Source: CALIZF01 sp046292445 (GTDB lineage Bacteria; Pseudomonadota; Alphaproteobacteria; Rhodobacterales; Rhodobacteraceae). From it: DNA of 14,350 bases. A model generated the notes under the pieces. That model worked only from the letters and a program-made list of their open reading frames with translations, ran no database searches and was not told the origin of the DNA. Position 1 is the first letter of the stretch; each line of letters opens with the position of its first letter. The translations under genes were made by a program, and so were the position numbers. The stretch covers positions 1 to 14,350 of the forward strand of contig JBKBQT010000048.1 of assembly GCA_046292445.1 (NCBI GenBank). Reading direction: 5' to 3'. Below, piece by piece: positions 6,870-14,350 of the stretch.

Positions 6870-8063
6870 ATGAACATCCACGAATATCAGGCCAAGGCCC
6901 TGCTGCGGTCCCATGGCATTCCGGTGTCGGATGGCCGCGTGGTGCTGCGCGCCGAGGAAGCCAAGACGGCGGCGGGCGAGCTCGACGGGCCGCTCTGGGT
7001 CGTCAAGGCGCAGATCCATGCCGGCGGACGCGGCAAGGGCAAGTTCAAGGAGGCCGAGGCGGGCGAGAAGGGCGGTGTGCGGCTTGCGCGGTCGGTGTCC
7101 GAGGCGGCCGAGATGGCGACCCAGATGCTGGGCCGCACGCTCGTGACGCACCAGACCGGCCCGGCAGGCAAGCAGGTCAACCGCATCTACATCGAGGACG
7201 GCAGCGACATCGCGCGCGAGCTCTACCTTGCGCTGCTGATCGACCGGAAGACCTCGCGCATCTCCTTCGTCGTCTCGACCGAAGGCGGGATGGACATCGA
7301 GGAGGTGGCGCACAACACGCCCGAGAAGATCCTGTCCTTCACCGTCGATCCCGCAACCGGCATCCAGGGCTTTCACGGCCGCCGCGTCGCCTTTGCGCTC
7401 GGCCTCGAGGGCAAGCAGATCAAGCAATGCGTCGATCTGGTGGCGCGGCTGTTCAAGCTCTTCGTGGCGACCGATGCCGAGATGCTCGAGATCAACCCGC
7501 TCGTCGTGACCACATCGGGCGACGTCAAGGCGCTCGACGCCAAGATGGGGTTCGACAACAACGCGCTCTACCGCCAGCCCGACATCCTCGCCCTGCGCGA
7601 CGAGACCGAGGAGGATGCCAAGGAGCTCGCGGCGTCGAAGTTCGACCTGAACTATATCGCGCTCGACGGCGAGATCGGCTGCATGGTCAACGGCGCGGGC
7701 CTCGCCATGGCGACGATGGACATCATCAAGCTGTTCGGGGCCGAGCCGGCGAACTTCCTCGACGTCGGCGGCGGCGCCACGAAGGAGAAGGTGACCGAAG
7801 CCTTCAAGATCATCACCTCCGATCCGAACGTGAAGGGGATCCTCGTCAACATCTTCGGCGGCATCATGCGCTGCGACATCATCGCGGAAGGGATCATCGC
7901 GGCGGTCAAGGAAGTCGGGCTTCAGGTGCCGCTGGTCGTGCGGCTCGAGGGGACGAACGTGGACCTCGGCAAGCAGATCATCGCGCAGTCGGGGCTGAAC
8001 GTGATCGCGGCCGACAACCTGTCGGATGCGGCGCAGAAGATCGTCAAGGCGGTCCGGGGTTGA
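6870..8063 (+). CDS. sucC: Succinyl-CoA synthetase (ADP/GDP-forming) beta subunit, 397 aa
   Basis: SucC pairs with SucD to convert succinyl-CoA, nucleoside diphosphate and phosphate to succinate, CoA and nucleoside triphosphate in the TCA cycle. The protein begins MNIHEYQAKALLRSHGIPVS, the typical start of the ATP-grasp beta subunit. KAQIHAGGRGKGK (46-58) holds the nucleotide-binding loop, EINPL (207-211) contributes a metal ligand, and CMVNGAGLAMATMD (271-284) and NIFGGIMRCD (327-336) belong to the C-terminal subunit-contact and power-helix domain. The length is normal for alphaproteobacteria. The start at 6870 is preceded by GAGGGA. First gene of the suc operon, with a 211-base leader region. 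It is separated from sucD by a lipoprotein gene, although the two subunits form one enzyme. Confidence 0.98.
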   Translation: MNIHEYQAKALLRSHGIPVSDGRVVLRAEEAKTAAGELDGPLWVVKAQIHAGGRGKGKFKEAEAGEKGGVRLARSVSEAAEMATQMLGRTLVTHQTGPAGKQVNRIYIEDGSDIARELYLALLIDRKTSRISFVVSTEGGMDIEEVAHNTPEKILSFTVDPATGIQGFHGRRVAFALGLEGKQIKQCVDLVARLFKLFVATDAEMLEINPLVVTTSGDVKALDAKMGFDNNALYRQPDILALRDETEEDAKELAASKFDLNYIALDGEIGCMVNGAGLAMATMDIIKLFGAEPANFLDVGGGATKEKVTEAFKIITSDPNVKGILVNIFGGIMRCDIIAEGIIAAVKEVGLQVPLVVRLEGTNVDLGKQIIAQSGLNVIAADNLSDAAQKIVKAVRG

Positions 8064-8103
8064 CATGGGGTGCGGCGGCGGGTGCGGCGGCGATGCGTCG
8101 GAC

Positions 8104-8649
8104 ATGCCTATGCGGGGCGGCACCGCCCGCGCAGCGGCCTGCGCCGTGCTTGCCATCGCCGGCGTTGCCAGCTGCGCGCCGGAGCGATCCGCGCCAGAGC
8201 GCCTGGAACTCGCCAACATGACCCCGGCGAACGTGATCCCCAAGTCGAGCCCTGCGCAGCTTGTCGCGACATTCGAACGCTACTGCCTCGACACCGCTGC
8301 GCCTGCGGCGGCCCTGAAGCGGGCGGATTATGTCGCGGTGCCGCGGCGAGCGGGCAGCACGATCGCCAGTTTCGTCGTGGACGACCGGCGCCCGGCGGTG
8401 ATGCTGTCGGACGACGGGCGCGCCTGCGCCGTGGCGGTCGCATCGCGCAGCGGCCAGACCGAGCGGCTGCGCGCGATGGTCGCGCGCCGCTTTCCCGGTG
8501 CAAGGCCGGTCGATCCGGCACGGATCGGGCAACAGACAGAACAGGCCTGGGCGATCCCCGGCGCTGCGGGCGGCATCGTGTTCGTCCAGCGCCTGACCGC
8601 CCCGGCGCAACCGTCGCAGCTGATCCTTGGGATTCAGCGAAATATCTGA
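8104..8649 (+). CDS. Putative lipoprotein of unknown function inside the suc operon, 181 aa
   Basis: The N-terminus MPMRGGTARAAACAVLAIAG then VASCAP has an Arg, a hydrophobic stretch and a lipobox (VASC), so it is probably lipidated at that Cys and anchored in the envelope. The mature part includes FERYCLDT, then ADYVAVPR, FVVDDRRPAVMLSDDGRACAV and RRFPGARPVDPARI, and ends with LILGIQRNI. Two further cysteines (in ERYC and GRAC) could pair. I do not recognise a named domain; related open reading frames between sucC and sucD are, from memory, a feature of Rhodobacter-type genomes. The start is uncertain: 8104 and 8110 both give a good signal peptide. An in-frame ATG at 8065, one base after the sucC stop, would add an odd Gly/Cys-rich leader. 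The stop is 13 bases before sucD, so it is surely cotranscribed. Confidence 0.75.
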   Translation: MPMRGGTARAAACAVLAIAGVASCAPERSAPERLELANMTPANVIPKSSPAQLVATFERYCLDTAAPAAALKRADYVAVPRRAGSTIASFVVDDRRPAVMLSDDGRACAVAVASRSGQTERLRAMVARRFPGARPVDPARIGQQTEQAWAIPGAAGGIVFVQRLTAPAQPSQLILGIQRNI

Positions 8650-8662
8650 GGCAACATCCACC

Positions 8663-9547
8663 ATGGCCGTTCTCGTCAACAAAGACACCCGCGTCATCTG
8701 CCAGGGCATCACCGGCAGCCAGGGCACGTTCCATACCGAACAGGCCATCGCCTATGGCACCCGCATGGTCGGCGGCGTCACGCCCGGCAAGGGCGGGACG
8801 ACGCATCTGGGCCTGCCGGTGTTCAACTCGGTCCACGAGGCGGTGGAGCGGACCGGCGCGGATGCGAGCGTGATCTATGTGCCGCCGCCCTTCGCCGCCG
8901 ATTCGATCCTCGAGGCGATCGACGCGGAAATCCCGCTGATCGTCTGCATCACCGAAGGGATCCCGGTGCTCGACATGATGAAGGTAAAACGCGCGCTGGT
9001 GAATTCCCGCTCGCGCCTGATCGGGCCGAACTGCCCCGGCGTGATGACGCCCGGCGAATGCAAGATCGGCATCATGCCCGGCAATATCTTTTCCCGCGGC
9101 TCGGTCGGCGTCGTCAGCCGGTCGGGCACGCTGACCTACGAGGCGGTCAAACAGACGACCGACGTCGGCCTCGGCCAGTCCTCGGCGGTCGGCATCGGCG
9201 GCGACCCGATCAAGGGGACCGAACACCTCGATGTGCTCGAGATGTTCCTCGCCGACCCCGAAACCGACGCGATCATCATGATCGGCGAGATCGGCGGCGC
9301 GGCCGAGGAGGAGGCGGCGCAGTTCCTGATCGACGAGGCGAGGCGCGGCCGCAAGAAACCCACCGCCGGCTTCATCGCCGGCCGCACCGCCCCGCCCGGC
9401 CGCCGCATGGGCCATGCCGGCGCGATCGTGGCGGGCGGCAAGGGCGATGCCGCGTCCAAGATCGAGGCGATGAAGGCCGCCGGCATCGTCGTCGCCGACA
9501 GCCCCGCGGGGCTGGGCGAGGCCGTGCTCAAGGCCATGGGGCGCTGA
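8663..9547 (+). CDS. sucD: Succinyl-CoA synthetase alpha subunit, 294 aa
   Basis: SucD carries the CoA site and the phosphorylated histidine of succinyl-CoA synthetase. The CoA-binding Rossmann part opens with VICQGITGSQGTFH (11-24) and continues with GGVTPGKGG (37-45) and YVPPPFAAD (72-80). GPNCPGVMTPGECKIGIMPG (121-140) and VVSRSGTLTYE (150-160) are family blocks. The active-site histidine is H251 in MGHAGAI. The length is a few residues above the E. coli protein and normal for the group. The ATG at 8663 matches the family start; TGAGGCA upstream is a modest ribosome binding site overlapping the stop of the lipoprotein gene, which suggests coupled translation. It works as a partner of SucC encoded 600 bases upstream. 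Confidence 0.98.
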   Translation: MAVLVNKDTRVICQGITGSQGTFHTEQAIAYGTRMVGGVTPGKGGTTHLGLPVFNSVHEAVERTGADASVIYVPPPFAADSILEAIDAEIPLIVCITEGIPVLDMMKVKRALVNSRSRLIGPNCPGVMTPGECKIGIMPGNIFSRGSVGVVSRSGTLTYEAVKQTTDVGLGQSSAVGIGGDPIKGTEHLDVLEMFLADPETDAIIMIGEIGGAAEEEAAQFLIDEARRGRKKPTAGFIAGRTAPPGRRMGHAGAIVAGGKGDAASKIEAMKAAGIVVADSPAGLGEAVLKAMGR

Positions 9548-9577
9548 CCATCCACCATGCCGCAGGGAGGGACGAGG

Positions 9578-9748
9578 ATGAGGGACCAAACGGCCGAGGA
9601 AACGCTGGGCGACGCGCGGCGCAGGCGCGCGGTCGTCGCGGCCCATCTGGCCCTTGGCGGCGTGCTGCTGCTGGCGACCGTTCTCGGCTGGCCGCAAGCC
9701 GACGCGAACGAGCCGCTCAAGACCCTGCTGCACTGGCCGTGGCGCTGA
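9578..9748 (+). CDS. Small single-helix membrane protein between sucD and sucA, 56 aa
   Basis: The predicted product starts MRDQTAEETLGDARRRR, a charged head ending in four arginines. A hydrophobic helix follows, AHLALGGVLLLATVLGW (about residues 23-39), and then a short tail ending LLHWPWR. The arginines next to the helix predict a cytoplasmic N-terminus. The start at 9578 is supported by a strong GGGAGGGACGAGG directly upstream; an ATG at 9557 lies before that site and is less likely. The gene is 30 bases after sucD and 34 before sucA. No known family is recognised. It could be a small factor that anchors a TCA complex to the membrane or a protein unrelated to the cycle; the sequence does not decide. 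The strong ribosome binding site is the main evidence that it is a real gene. Confidence 0.65.
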   Translation: MRDQTAEETLGDARRRRAVVAAHLALGGVLLLATVLGWPQADANEPLKTLLHWPWR

Positions 9749-9782
9749 TGCGCGCCGCGGCGACCACATTCCCGAGGGTGCC

Positions 9783-12743
9783 ATGACCGAACAGACCCCC
9801 GCCACAGCCTTTCAGGCCGCATCCTTTCTCGACGGCGCGAATGCGGAGTATATCGACCAGCTCCAGGCCCGCCATGCCGCCGATCCCGCATCGGTCGATG
9901 CCGGCTGGGCGGAATTGTTCCGCGCGCTCGGCGACAGCGACAGCGACGCCCAGCGGGCGGCGCGCGGGCCGTCCTGGGCGCGCGGCGACTGGCCGCCGCA
10001 GCCTGCCGACGAGCTGACCGCGGCGCTGACCGGCGAATGGCCGGCCGCAGCGCGGGAGGCGCGCGGCGCGCAGGGCAAGATCGCGGCCAAGGCCGAGGAA
10101 AAGGGCATCAGCCTGTCGGATGCGCAGATCCAGCGCGCCGTGCTCGACAGCATCCGGGCGCTGATGATCATCCGCGCCTACCGGATCCGGGGCCATCTTG
10201 TCGCCGACCTCGACCCGCTGGGCATGCGCGACCAGACCCCGCATCCCGAGCTCGACCCCAAGTCCTACGGCTTTGCCGAGGCCGACATGGACCGGCCGAT
10301 CTTCATCGACAACGTGCTGGGCCTGCAGGTCGCCAGCATGCGCCAGATCCTCGACATCGTGCGGCGCACCTACTGCGGCACCTTCGCGCTGCAATACATG
10401 CATATCTCCGACCCCGAACAGGCGGCCTGGCTCAAGGAGCGGATCGAGGGCTACGGCAAGGAAATCGCCTTCACCAAGAACGGCCGCCGCGCGATCCTGA
10501 ACAAGCTCGTCGAGGCGGAGGGGTTCGAGAAGTTCCTTCACGTCAAGTATATGGGCACCAAGCGGTTCGGTCTCGACGGGGCCGAGGCGCTGATCCCGGC
10601 GCTCGAGCAGATCATCAAGCGGGGCGGCGCGCTCGGCGTGAAGGAGATCGTGCTGGGCATGCCGCATCGCGGGCGCCTCTCGGTGCTCGCCAACGTGCTG
10701 ATGAAGCCCTATCGCGCGATCTTCAACGAGTTCCAGGGCGGCAGCTTCAAGCCCGAGGACGTGGACGGATCGGGCGATGTGAAATACCATCTCGGCGCCT
10801 CGTCAGACCGGGAATTCGACGGCAATTCGGTGCACCTGTCGCTGACGGCCAACCCCAGCCATCTCGAGGCGGTGAACCCCGTGGTGCTCGGCAAGGCGCG
10901 GGCCAAGCAGGACCAGCTCGGCGATACCGACCGCAAGGCGGTGCTGCCGGTGCTGCTGCATGGCGATGCGGCCTTCGCCGGCCAGGGCGTCGTGGCCGAA
11001 TGCTTCGGCCTTTCGGGGCTGCGCGGGCACCGCACGGGCGGGACGATCCATGTGATCGTGAACAACCAGATCGGGTTCACGACGGCGCCGCATTTCTCGC
11101 GCTCGTCGCCCTACCCGACCGACATCGCGCTGATGGTCGAGGCGCCGATCTTCCACGTCAACGGCGACGACCCCGAGGCTGTGGTGCATGCCGCGCGGGT
11201 GGCGATCGAGTTCCGGCAGAAGTTCGGCAAGGATGCCGTCATCGACATCTTCTGCTATCGCCGCTTCGGGCACAACGAGGGGGATGAACCGATGTTCACC
11301 AACCCCGTGATGTACAAGACCATCCGCCAGCACAAGACGACGCTGCAGCTCTACACCGAGCGGCTGGTCAAGGACGGCCTGATCCCCGAGGGCGAGATCG
11401 AGGACATGAAGGCCGCGTTCCAGGCCCGGCTCAACGAGGAATTCGAGGCCGGCAAGGAGTTCAAGCCCAACAAGGCCGACTGGCTCGACGGCCGCTGGTC
11501 CGGCCTCGGACGCGAGCGCGAGGAATACCAGCCCGGCAACACCGCCATTTCGGCCGAGACGATGGCCGAGGTCGGCGCTGCGCTGACCCGCGTGCCGCCC
11601 GGGTTCGACCTGCACAAGACGGTCGGCCGCCTGCTCGAAGCCAAGGCGAAGATGTTCGAGACCGGCACGGGCTTTGACTGGGCGACGGCCGAGGCGCTCG
11701 CCTTCGGCAGCCTCGCGGTCGAGGGCATTCCGGTGCGGCTCGCCGGTCAGGACAGCACGCGCGGCACCTTCAGCCAGCGCCATTCGGCCTTCATCGACCA
11801 GTCCACCGAGGAACGCTATTACCCGCTCAACCATATCAGGGCCGGGCAGGCGCGATACGAGGTCATCGATTCGATGCTCTCGGAATATGCCGTTCTCGGT
11901 TTCGAATACGGCTATTCGCTGGCCGAACCGAATGCCCTCGTGCTGTGGGAGGCGCAATTCGGCGACTTCGCCAATGGCGCGCAGATCATGTTCGACCAGT
12001 TCATCAACTCGGGCGAATCGAAATGGCTTCGGATGTCGGGCCTGGTGATGCTGCTGCCGCACGGGTTCGAGGGCCAGGGGCCGGAACATTCCTCGGCCCG
12101 GCTCGAGCGGTTCCTGCAGATGTCGGCGCAGGACAACTGGATCGTCGCCAACTGCACCACGCCGGCCAACTATTTCCACATCCTGCGCCGCCAGATCCAC
12201 CGCAGCTTCCGCAAGCCGCTGGTGCTGATGACGCCCAAGTCGCTGCTGCGCCATCCGATGTGCATCTCGGATGCGGCCGATTTCACCACCGGCTCGCAGT
12301 TCCACCGCGTGCTGTGGGACGATGCGCAGAAGGGCCACTCGACACAGGTGCTGAAACCGGACGCCGAGATCCGGCGGGTCGTCATCTGTTCGGGCAAGGT
12401 CTATTATGACCTTCTGGCCGAACGCGACGCGCGCGGGCTCGACGACGTCTATCTGCTTCGCCTCGAGCAGTTCTATCCCTTCCCCGCGCTCAGCCTCGTG
12501 AAGGAACTCGAGCGCTTCAAGCAGGCCGAGGTTGTCTGGTGCCAGGAAGAGCCCAAGAACCAGGGCGGCTGGACCTTCGTCGAGCCGAACATCGAATGGG
12601 TGCTCACCCGGATCGGCGCGCGGTTCAGCCGCCCGGCCTATGCGGGCCGGGCAGCCTCCGCCTCGCCGGCGACCGGCCTTGCCTCGCGCCACAAGGCGGA
12701 ACAGGACGCGCTCGTGGACGATGCGCTGACGGTTCGGGGCTGA
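9783..12743 (+). CDS. sucA: 2-oxoglutarate dehydrogenase E1 component, 986 aa
   Basis: SucA is the thiamine diphosphate-dependent E1 that decarboxylates 2-oxoglutarate and succinylates the lipoyl group of SucB. The N-terminal helper domain is seen as SFLDGANAEYIDQL (14-27). GMPHRGRLSVLANVL near 291 holds active-site histidine/arginine residues. The thiamine site is formed by GDAAFAGQGVVAE (about 395), VNNQIGFTTAP (about 426) and GDDPEAV (about 461), followed by RRFGHNEGDEP (about 490-500). The transketolase-like pyrimidine domain has FSQRHS (near 663) and LPHGFEGQGPEHSSARLERF (about 757-776). Length is in the alphaproteobacterial range, somewhat above the E. coli enzyme. GAGGGTG precedes the ATG at 9783; the frame is open further upstream but that part overlaps the small membrane protein. 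sucB follows after four bases, so the two are coupled. Confidence 0.98.
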   Translation: MTEQTPATAFQAASFLDGANAEYIDQLQARHAADPASVDAGWAELFRALGDSDSDAQRAARGPSWARGDWPPQPADELTAALTGEWPAAAREARGAQGKIAAKAEEKGISLSDAQIQRAVLDSIRALMIIRAYRIRGHLVADLDPLGMRDQTPHPELDPKSYGFAEADMDRPIFIDNVLGLQVASMRQILDIVRRTYCGTFALQYMHISDPEQAAWLKERIEGYGKEIAFTKNGRRAILNKLVEAEGFEKFLHVKYMGTKRFGLDGAEALIPALEQIIKRGGALGVKEIVLGMPHRGRLSVLANVLMKPYRAIFNEFQGGSFKPEDVDGSGDVKYHLGASSDREFDGNSVHLSLTANPSHLEAVNPVVLGKARAKQDQLGDTDRKAVLPVLLHGDAAFAGQGVVAECFGLSGLRGHRTGGTIHVIVNNQIGFTTAPHFSRSSPYPTDIALMVEAPIFHVNGDDPEAVVHAARVAIEFRQKFGKDAVIDIFCYRRFGHNEGDEPMFTNPVMYKTIRQHKTTLQLYTERLVKDGLIPEGEIEDMKAAFQARLNEEFEAGKEFKPNKADWLDGRWSGLGREREEYQPGNTAISAETMAEVGAALTRVPPGFDLHKTVGRLLEAKAKMFETGTGFDWATAEALAFGSLAVEGIPVRLAGQDSTRGTFSQRHSAFIDQSTEERYYPLNHIRAGQARYEVIDSMLSEYAVLGFEYGYSLAEPNALVLWEAQFGDFANGAQIMFDQFINSGESKWLRMSGLVMLLPHGFEGQGPEHSSARLERFLQMSAQDNWIVANCTTPANYFHILRRQIHRSFRKPLVLMTPKSLLRHPMCISDAADFTTGSQFHRVLWDDAQKGHSTQVLKPDAEIRRVVICSGKVYYDLLAERDARGLDDVYLLRLEQFYPFPALSLVKELERFKQAEVVWCQEEPKNQGGWTFVEPNIEWVLTRIGARFSRPAYAGRAASASPATGLASRHKAEQDALVDDALTVRG

Positions 12744-12747
12744 TCGC

Positions 12748-14295
12748 ATGGGGATCGAGATCAGGGTGCCCACGCTGGGCGAAAGCGTCAGCGAGGCAAC
12801 CGTCGCCACCTGGTTCAAGAAACCGGGCGATGCGGTGGCGGCCGACGAGATGCTGTGCGAACTTGAAACCGACAAGGTGACGGTCGAGGTGCCCAGCCCG
12901 GTGGCAGGGCACCTGGCCGAGATCGTCGCCCCCGAGGGGACGTCGGTCGGGGTGAACGCATTGCTCGCCATGGTCGCCGAAGGGTCGGCCGCGGCGGCGG
13001 AACTCAAGCCGGAAAGGGGTGCCGCGCCGCGGGCGGGCACGGGAGAGGGCAGAATGGTCGATGTGATGGTGCCGGTGCTGGGCGAGAGCGTGTCCGAGGC
13101 GACGGTCAGCACCTGGTTCAAGAAGGCCGGCGACACCGTCGCCCAGGACGAGATGCTGTGCGAGCTCGAGACCGACAAGGTGTCGGTCGAGGTGCCCGCC
13201 CCCGCCGCGGGCGTGCTGTCCGAGATCATCGCCCCCGAGGGCACCACGGTCGCCGCAAGCGCGCGCCTCGCCGTGATCGCCACCGACGGCGCCGCAGCTG
13301 CCCCGGCATCGGCCGATCCGGCGCCCGCGCCCAAGGCCGAGGCGAAACCCGGGCCGAAACCGGCCGCCGCTGCCGCCCCAGCCGCGCGCCGCGACATCGA
13401 GGATGCGCCCTCGGCCAAGAAGATGATGGCCGAAACCGGCATCGCCCGCGATGCGGTGACCGCCACGGGCCGCGACGGCCGCGTGATGAAGGAAGACGTG
13501 CAGGCCGCCATCGCCGCGGCCCGGGGCGCCGGTCCCGCCGCACCCCCGGCCCAGACCGCCGCCGCCCCCCGCGCGCCCGTTCCGGCCGAGGATGCCGCCC
13601 GCGAGGAACGCGTGCGCATGACGCGCCTGCGCCAGACCATCGCCCGCCGCCTCAAGGATGCGCAGAACACCGCCGCGATGCTCACCACCTACAACGAGGT
13701 GGACATGTCCGGCATCATGGACCTGCGCGCCGAGTTCAAGGACGCCTTCGAGAAGAAGCACGGGGTGAAACTCGGCTTCATGTCGTTCTTCGTCAAGGCC
13801 TGCTGCCACGCCCTGCGCGAGGTGCCCGAGGTCAACGCCGAGATCGACGGGCAGGATGTGGTCTACAAGAACTACGTCCACATGGGCGTCGCGGTCGGCA
13901 CGCCCTCCGGCCTCGTCGTGCCGGTGGTGCGCGATGCCGACCGCATGGGCTTTGCCGATATCGAGAAGAAGATCGCCGAACTCGGGGCCCGCGCCCGCGA
14001 CGGCAAGCTGAGCATGGCCGAGATGCAGGGCGGGTCCTTCACCATCTCGAACGGCGGCGTCTACGGCAGCCTGATGTCCTCGCCCATCCTCAACCCGCCG
14101 CAGTCCGGCATCCTCGGGATGCACAAGATCCAGGACCGCCCCGTAGTGGTGAAGGGCCAGATCGCGGTGCGCCCGATGATGTATCTCGCGCTCAGCTACG
14201 ACCACCGGATCGTGGACGGCAAGGGCGCGGTGACGTTCCTCGTGCGGGTGAAGGAGGCGCTGGAGGATCCGCGGCGGCTGCTGATGGATCTGTGA
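12748..14295 (+). CDS. sucB: 2-oxoglutarate dehydrogenase E2 (dihydrolipoyl succinyltransferase) with two lipoyl domains, 515 aa
   Basis: SucB forms the core of the 2-oxoglutarate dehydrogenase complex and transfers the succinyl group from lipoate to CoA. Two lipoyl domains stand in tandem (about 3-77 and 105-178), each with an ETDKV turn whose lysine (K43, K144) is lipoylated. They are identical at 51 of 68 aligned residues. Ala/Pro-rich linkers follow each. A peripheral E3-binding domain spans 217-255 (PSAKKMMAE ... TGRDGRVMKEDV). The catalytic acyltransferase domain (about 285-515) ends with SYDHRIVDG, giving H486 and D490. E. coli SucB has one lipoyl domain and about 405 residues; the longer form is known in Rhodobacter relatives. 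The ATG at 12748 has only a weak GGGG upstream, while an internal ATG at codon 103 has a strong site (see separate entry). lpd probably follows beyond the window. Confidence 0.97.
   Translation: MGIEIRVPTLGESVSEATVATWFKKPGDAVAADEMLCELETDKVTVEVPSPVAGHLAEIVAPEGTSVGVNALLAMVAEGSAAAAELKPERGAAPRAGTGEGRMVDVMVPVLGESVSEATVSTWFKKAGDTVAQDEMLCELETDKVSVEVPAPAAGVLSEIIAPEGTTVAASARLAVIATDGAAAAPASADPAPAPKAEAKPGPKPAAAAAPAARRDIEDAPSAKKMMAETGIARDAVTATGRDGRVMKEDVQAAIAAARGAGPAAPPAQTAAAPRAPVPAEDAAREERVRMTRLRQTIARRLKDAQNTAAMLTTYNEVDMSGIMDLRAEFKDAFEKKHGVKLGFMSFFVKACCHALREVPEVNAEIDGQDVVYKNYVHMGVAVGTPSGLVVPVVRDADRMGFADIEKKIAELGARARDGKLSMAEMQGGSFTISNGGVYGSLMSSPILNPPQSGILGMHKIQDRPVVVKGQIAVRPMMYLALSYDHRIVDGKGAVTFLVRVKEALEDPRRLLMDL
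13042..13056 (+). promoter_or_regulatory. Internal ribosome binding site and ATG in sucB
   Basis: GGAGAGGG at 13042-13049 stands four to six bases before an in-frame ATG at 13054 (Met103). The ATG lies between the two lipoyl domains and directly before MVDVMVPVLGESVSEA, which looks like a normal E2 N-terminus. Starting here gives a 413-residue protein with one lipoyl domain, close to the canonical SucB length. This site matches the Shine-Dalgarno consensus better than the sequence before 12748. Whether it is used is inference. Confidence 0.5.
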
Positions 14296-14308
14296 CGCCC
14301 GCGCCCCT

Positions 14309-14326
14309 CCCCGCAGGCGGGCGGGG
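14309..14326 (+). terminator. Small GC hairpin after sucB
   Basis: CCCCGC (14309-14314) and GCGGGG (14321-14326) can pair around AGGCGG, 13 bases after the sucB stop. There is no T-tract. It may be a processing or attenuation element between sucB and the next gene, or chance in a GC-rich spacer. Confidence 0.25.
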
Positions 14327-14350
14327 CTGAGCTCACGAACCGCCGAGGGA

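Noticed and set aside
6483..8243. 586-codon open frame on the minus strand opposite sucC
   Set aside because: Same reason: antisense shadow of a certain gene, with composition typical of reversed GC-rich codons.
9557..9564. ATGCCGCA octamer just after sucD
   Set aside because: A single isolated copy; another occurs inside sucA near 10657, showing that lone copies arise from coding composition.
10803..13688. 961-codon open frame on the minus strand opposite sucA/sucB
   Set aside because: It lies opposite two certain genes, has low-complexity His/Arg/Asp/Gly-rich composition and matches no family; long antisense frames are expected in high-GC DNA with strong third-position GC bias.

Overview
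This window comes from a high-GC alphaproteobacterium, most likely a member of the Rhodobacterales (Rhodobacter/Rhodovulum/Paracoccus-like). The evidence is the TCA-cycle gene order mdh ... sucC-x-sucD-x-sucA-sucB, an E2 protein with two lipoyl domains, and a CitE-like malyl-CoA thioesterase/lyase gene coupled to NnrU and DUF1737 genes. These features are typical of that order. The genus cannot be fixed from the sequence alone.

Layout. (1) Positions 1-1647, minus strand: a tightly packed operon reading leftwards, with a malyl-CoA thioesterase/lyase family gene (mcl2-like), an NnrU-family membrane protein, a DUF1737 protein and the first codons of one more gene cut by the window edge. Its upstream region (1648-1973) is rich in short repeated and inverted motifs. 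(2) 1974-3052: a small exported protein on the plus strand, convergent with a TauE/SafE-type permease on the minus strand. (3) 3179-4141: malate dehydrogenase, divergent from the permease, followed by a strong GC hairpin and a palindrome-rich spacer. (4) 4336-6658: two accessory plus-strand genes, a family-2-type glycosyltransferase and a 400-residue exported protein of unknown function with an EF-hand-like loop. (5) 6870-14295: the suc operon, sucC, a lipoprotein gene, sucD, a small one-helix membrane protein gene, sucA and sucB. The E3 gene lpd is not in the window; by analogy it may follow.

How the genes work together. SucA and SucB are E1 and E2 of the 2-oxoglutarate dehydrogenase complex, which makes succinyl-CoA. 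SucCD converts succinyl-CoA to succinate with formation of a nucleoside triphosphate. Mdh oxidises malate to oxaloacetate. The Mcl2-like enzyme would release malate from (3S)-malyl-CoA in the ethylmalonyl-CoA pathway and so feed Mdh.

Most of the window is central metabolism. I found no defence system, mobile element, CRISPR array or RNA gene. The most interesting points are an internal ATG in sucB with a strong Shine-Dalgarno sequence, placed so that it would yield a one-lipoyl E2 of canonical length; two unexplained envelope-protein genes inside the suc operon; and two sets of candidate operators, upstream of mcl2 and of sucC.
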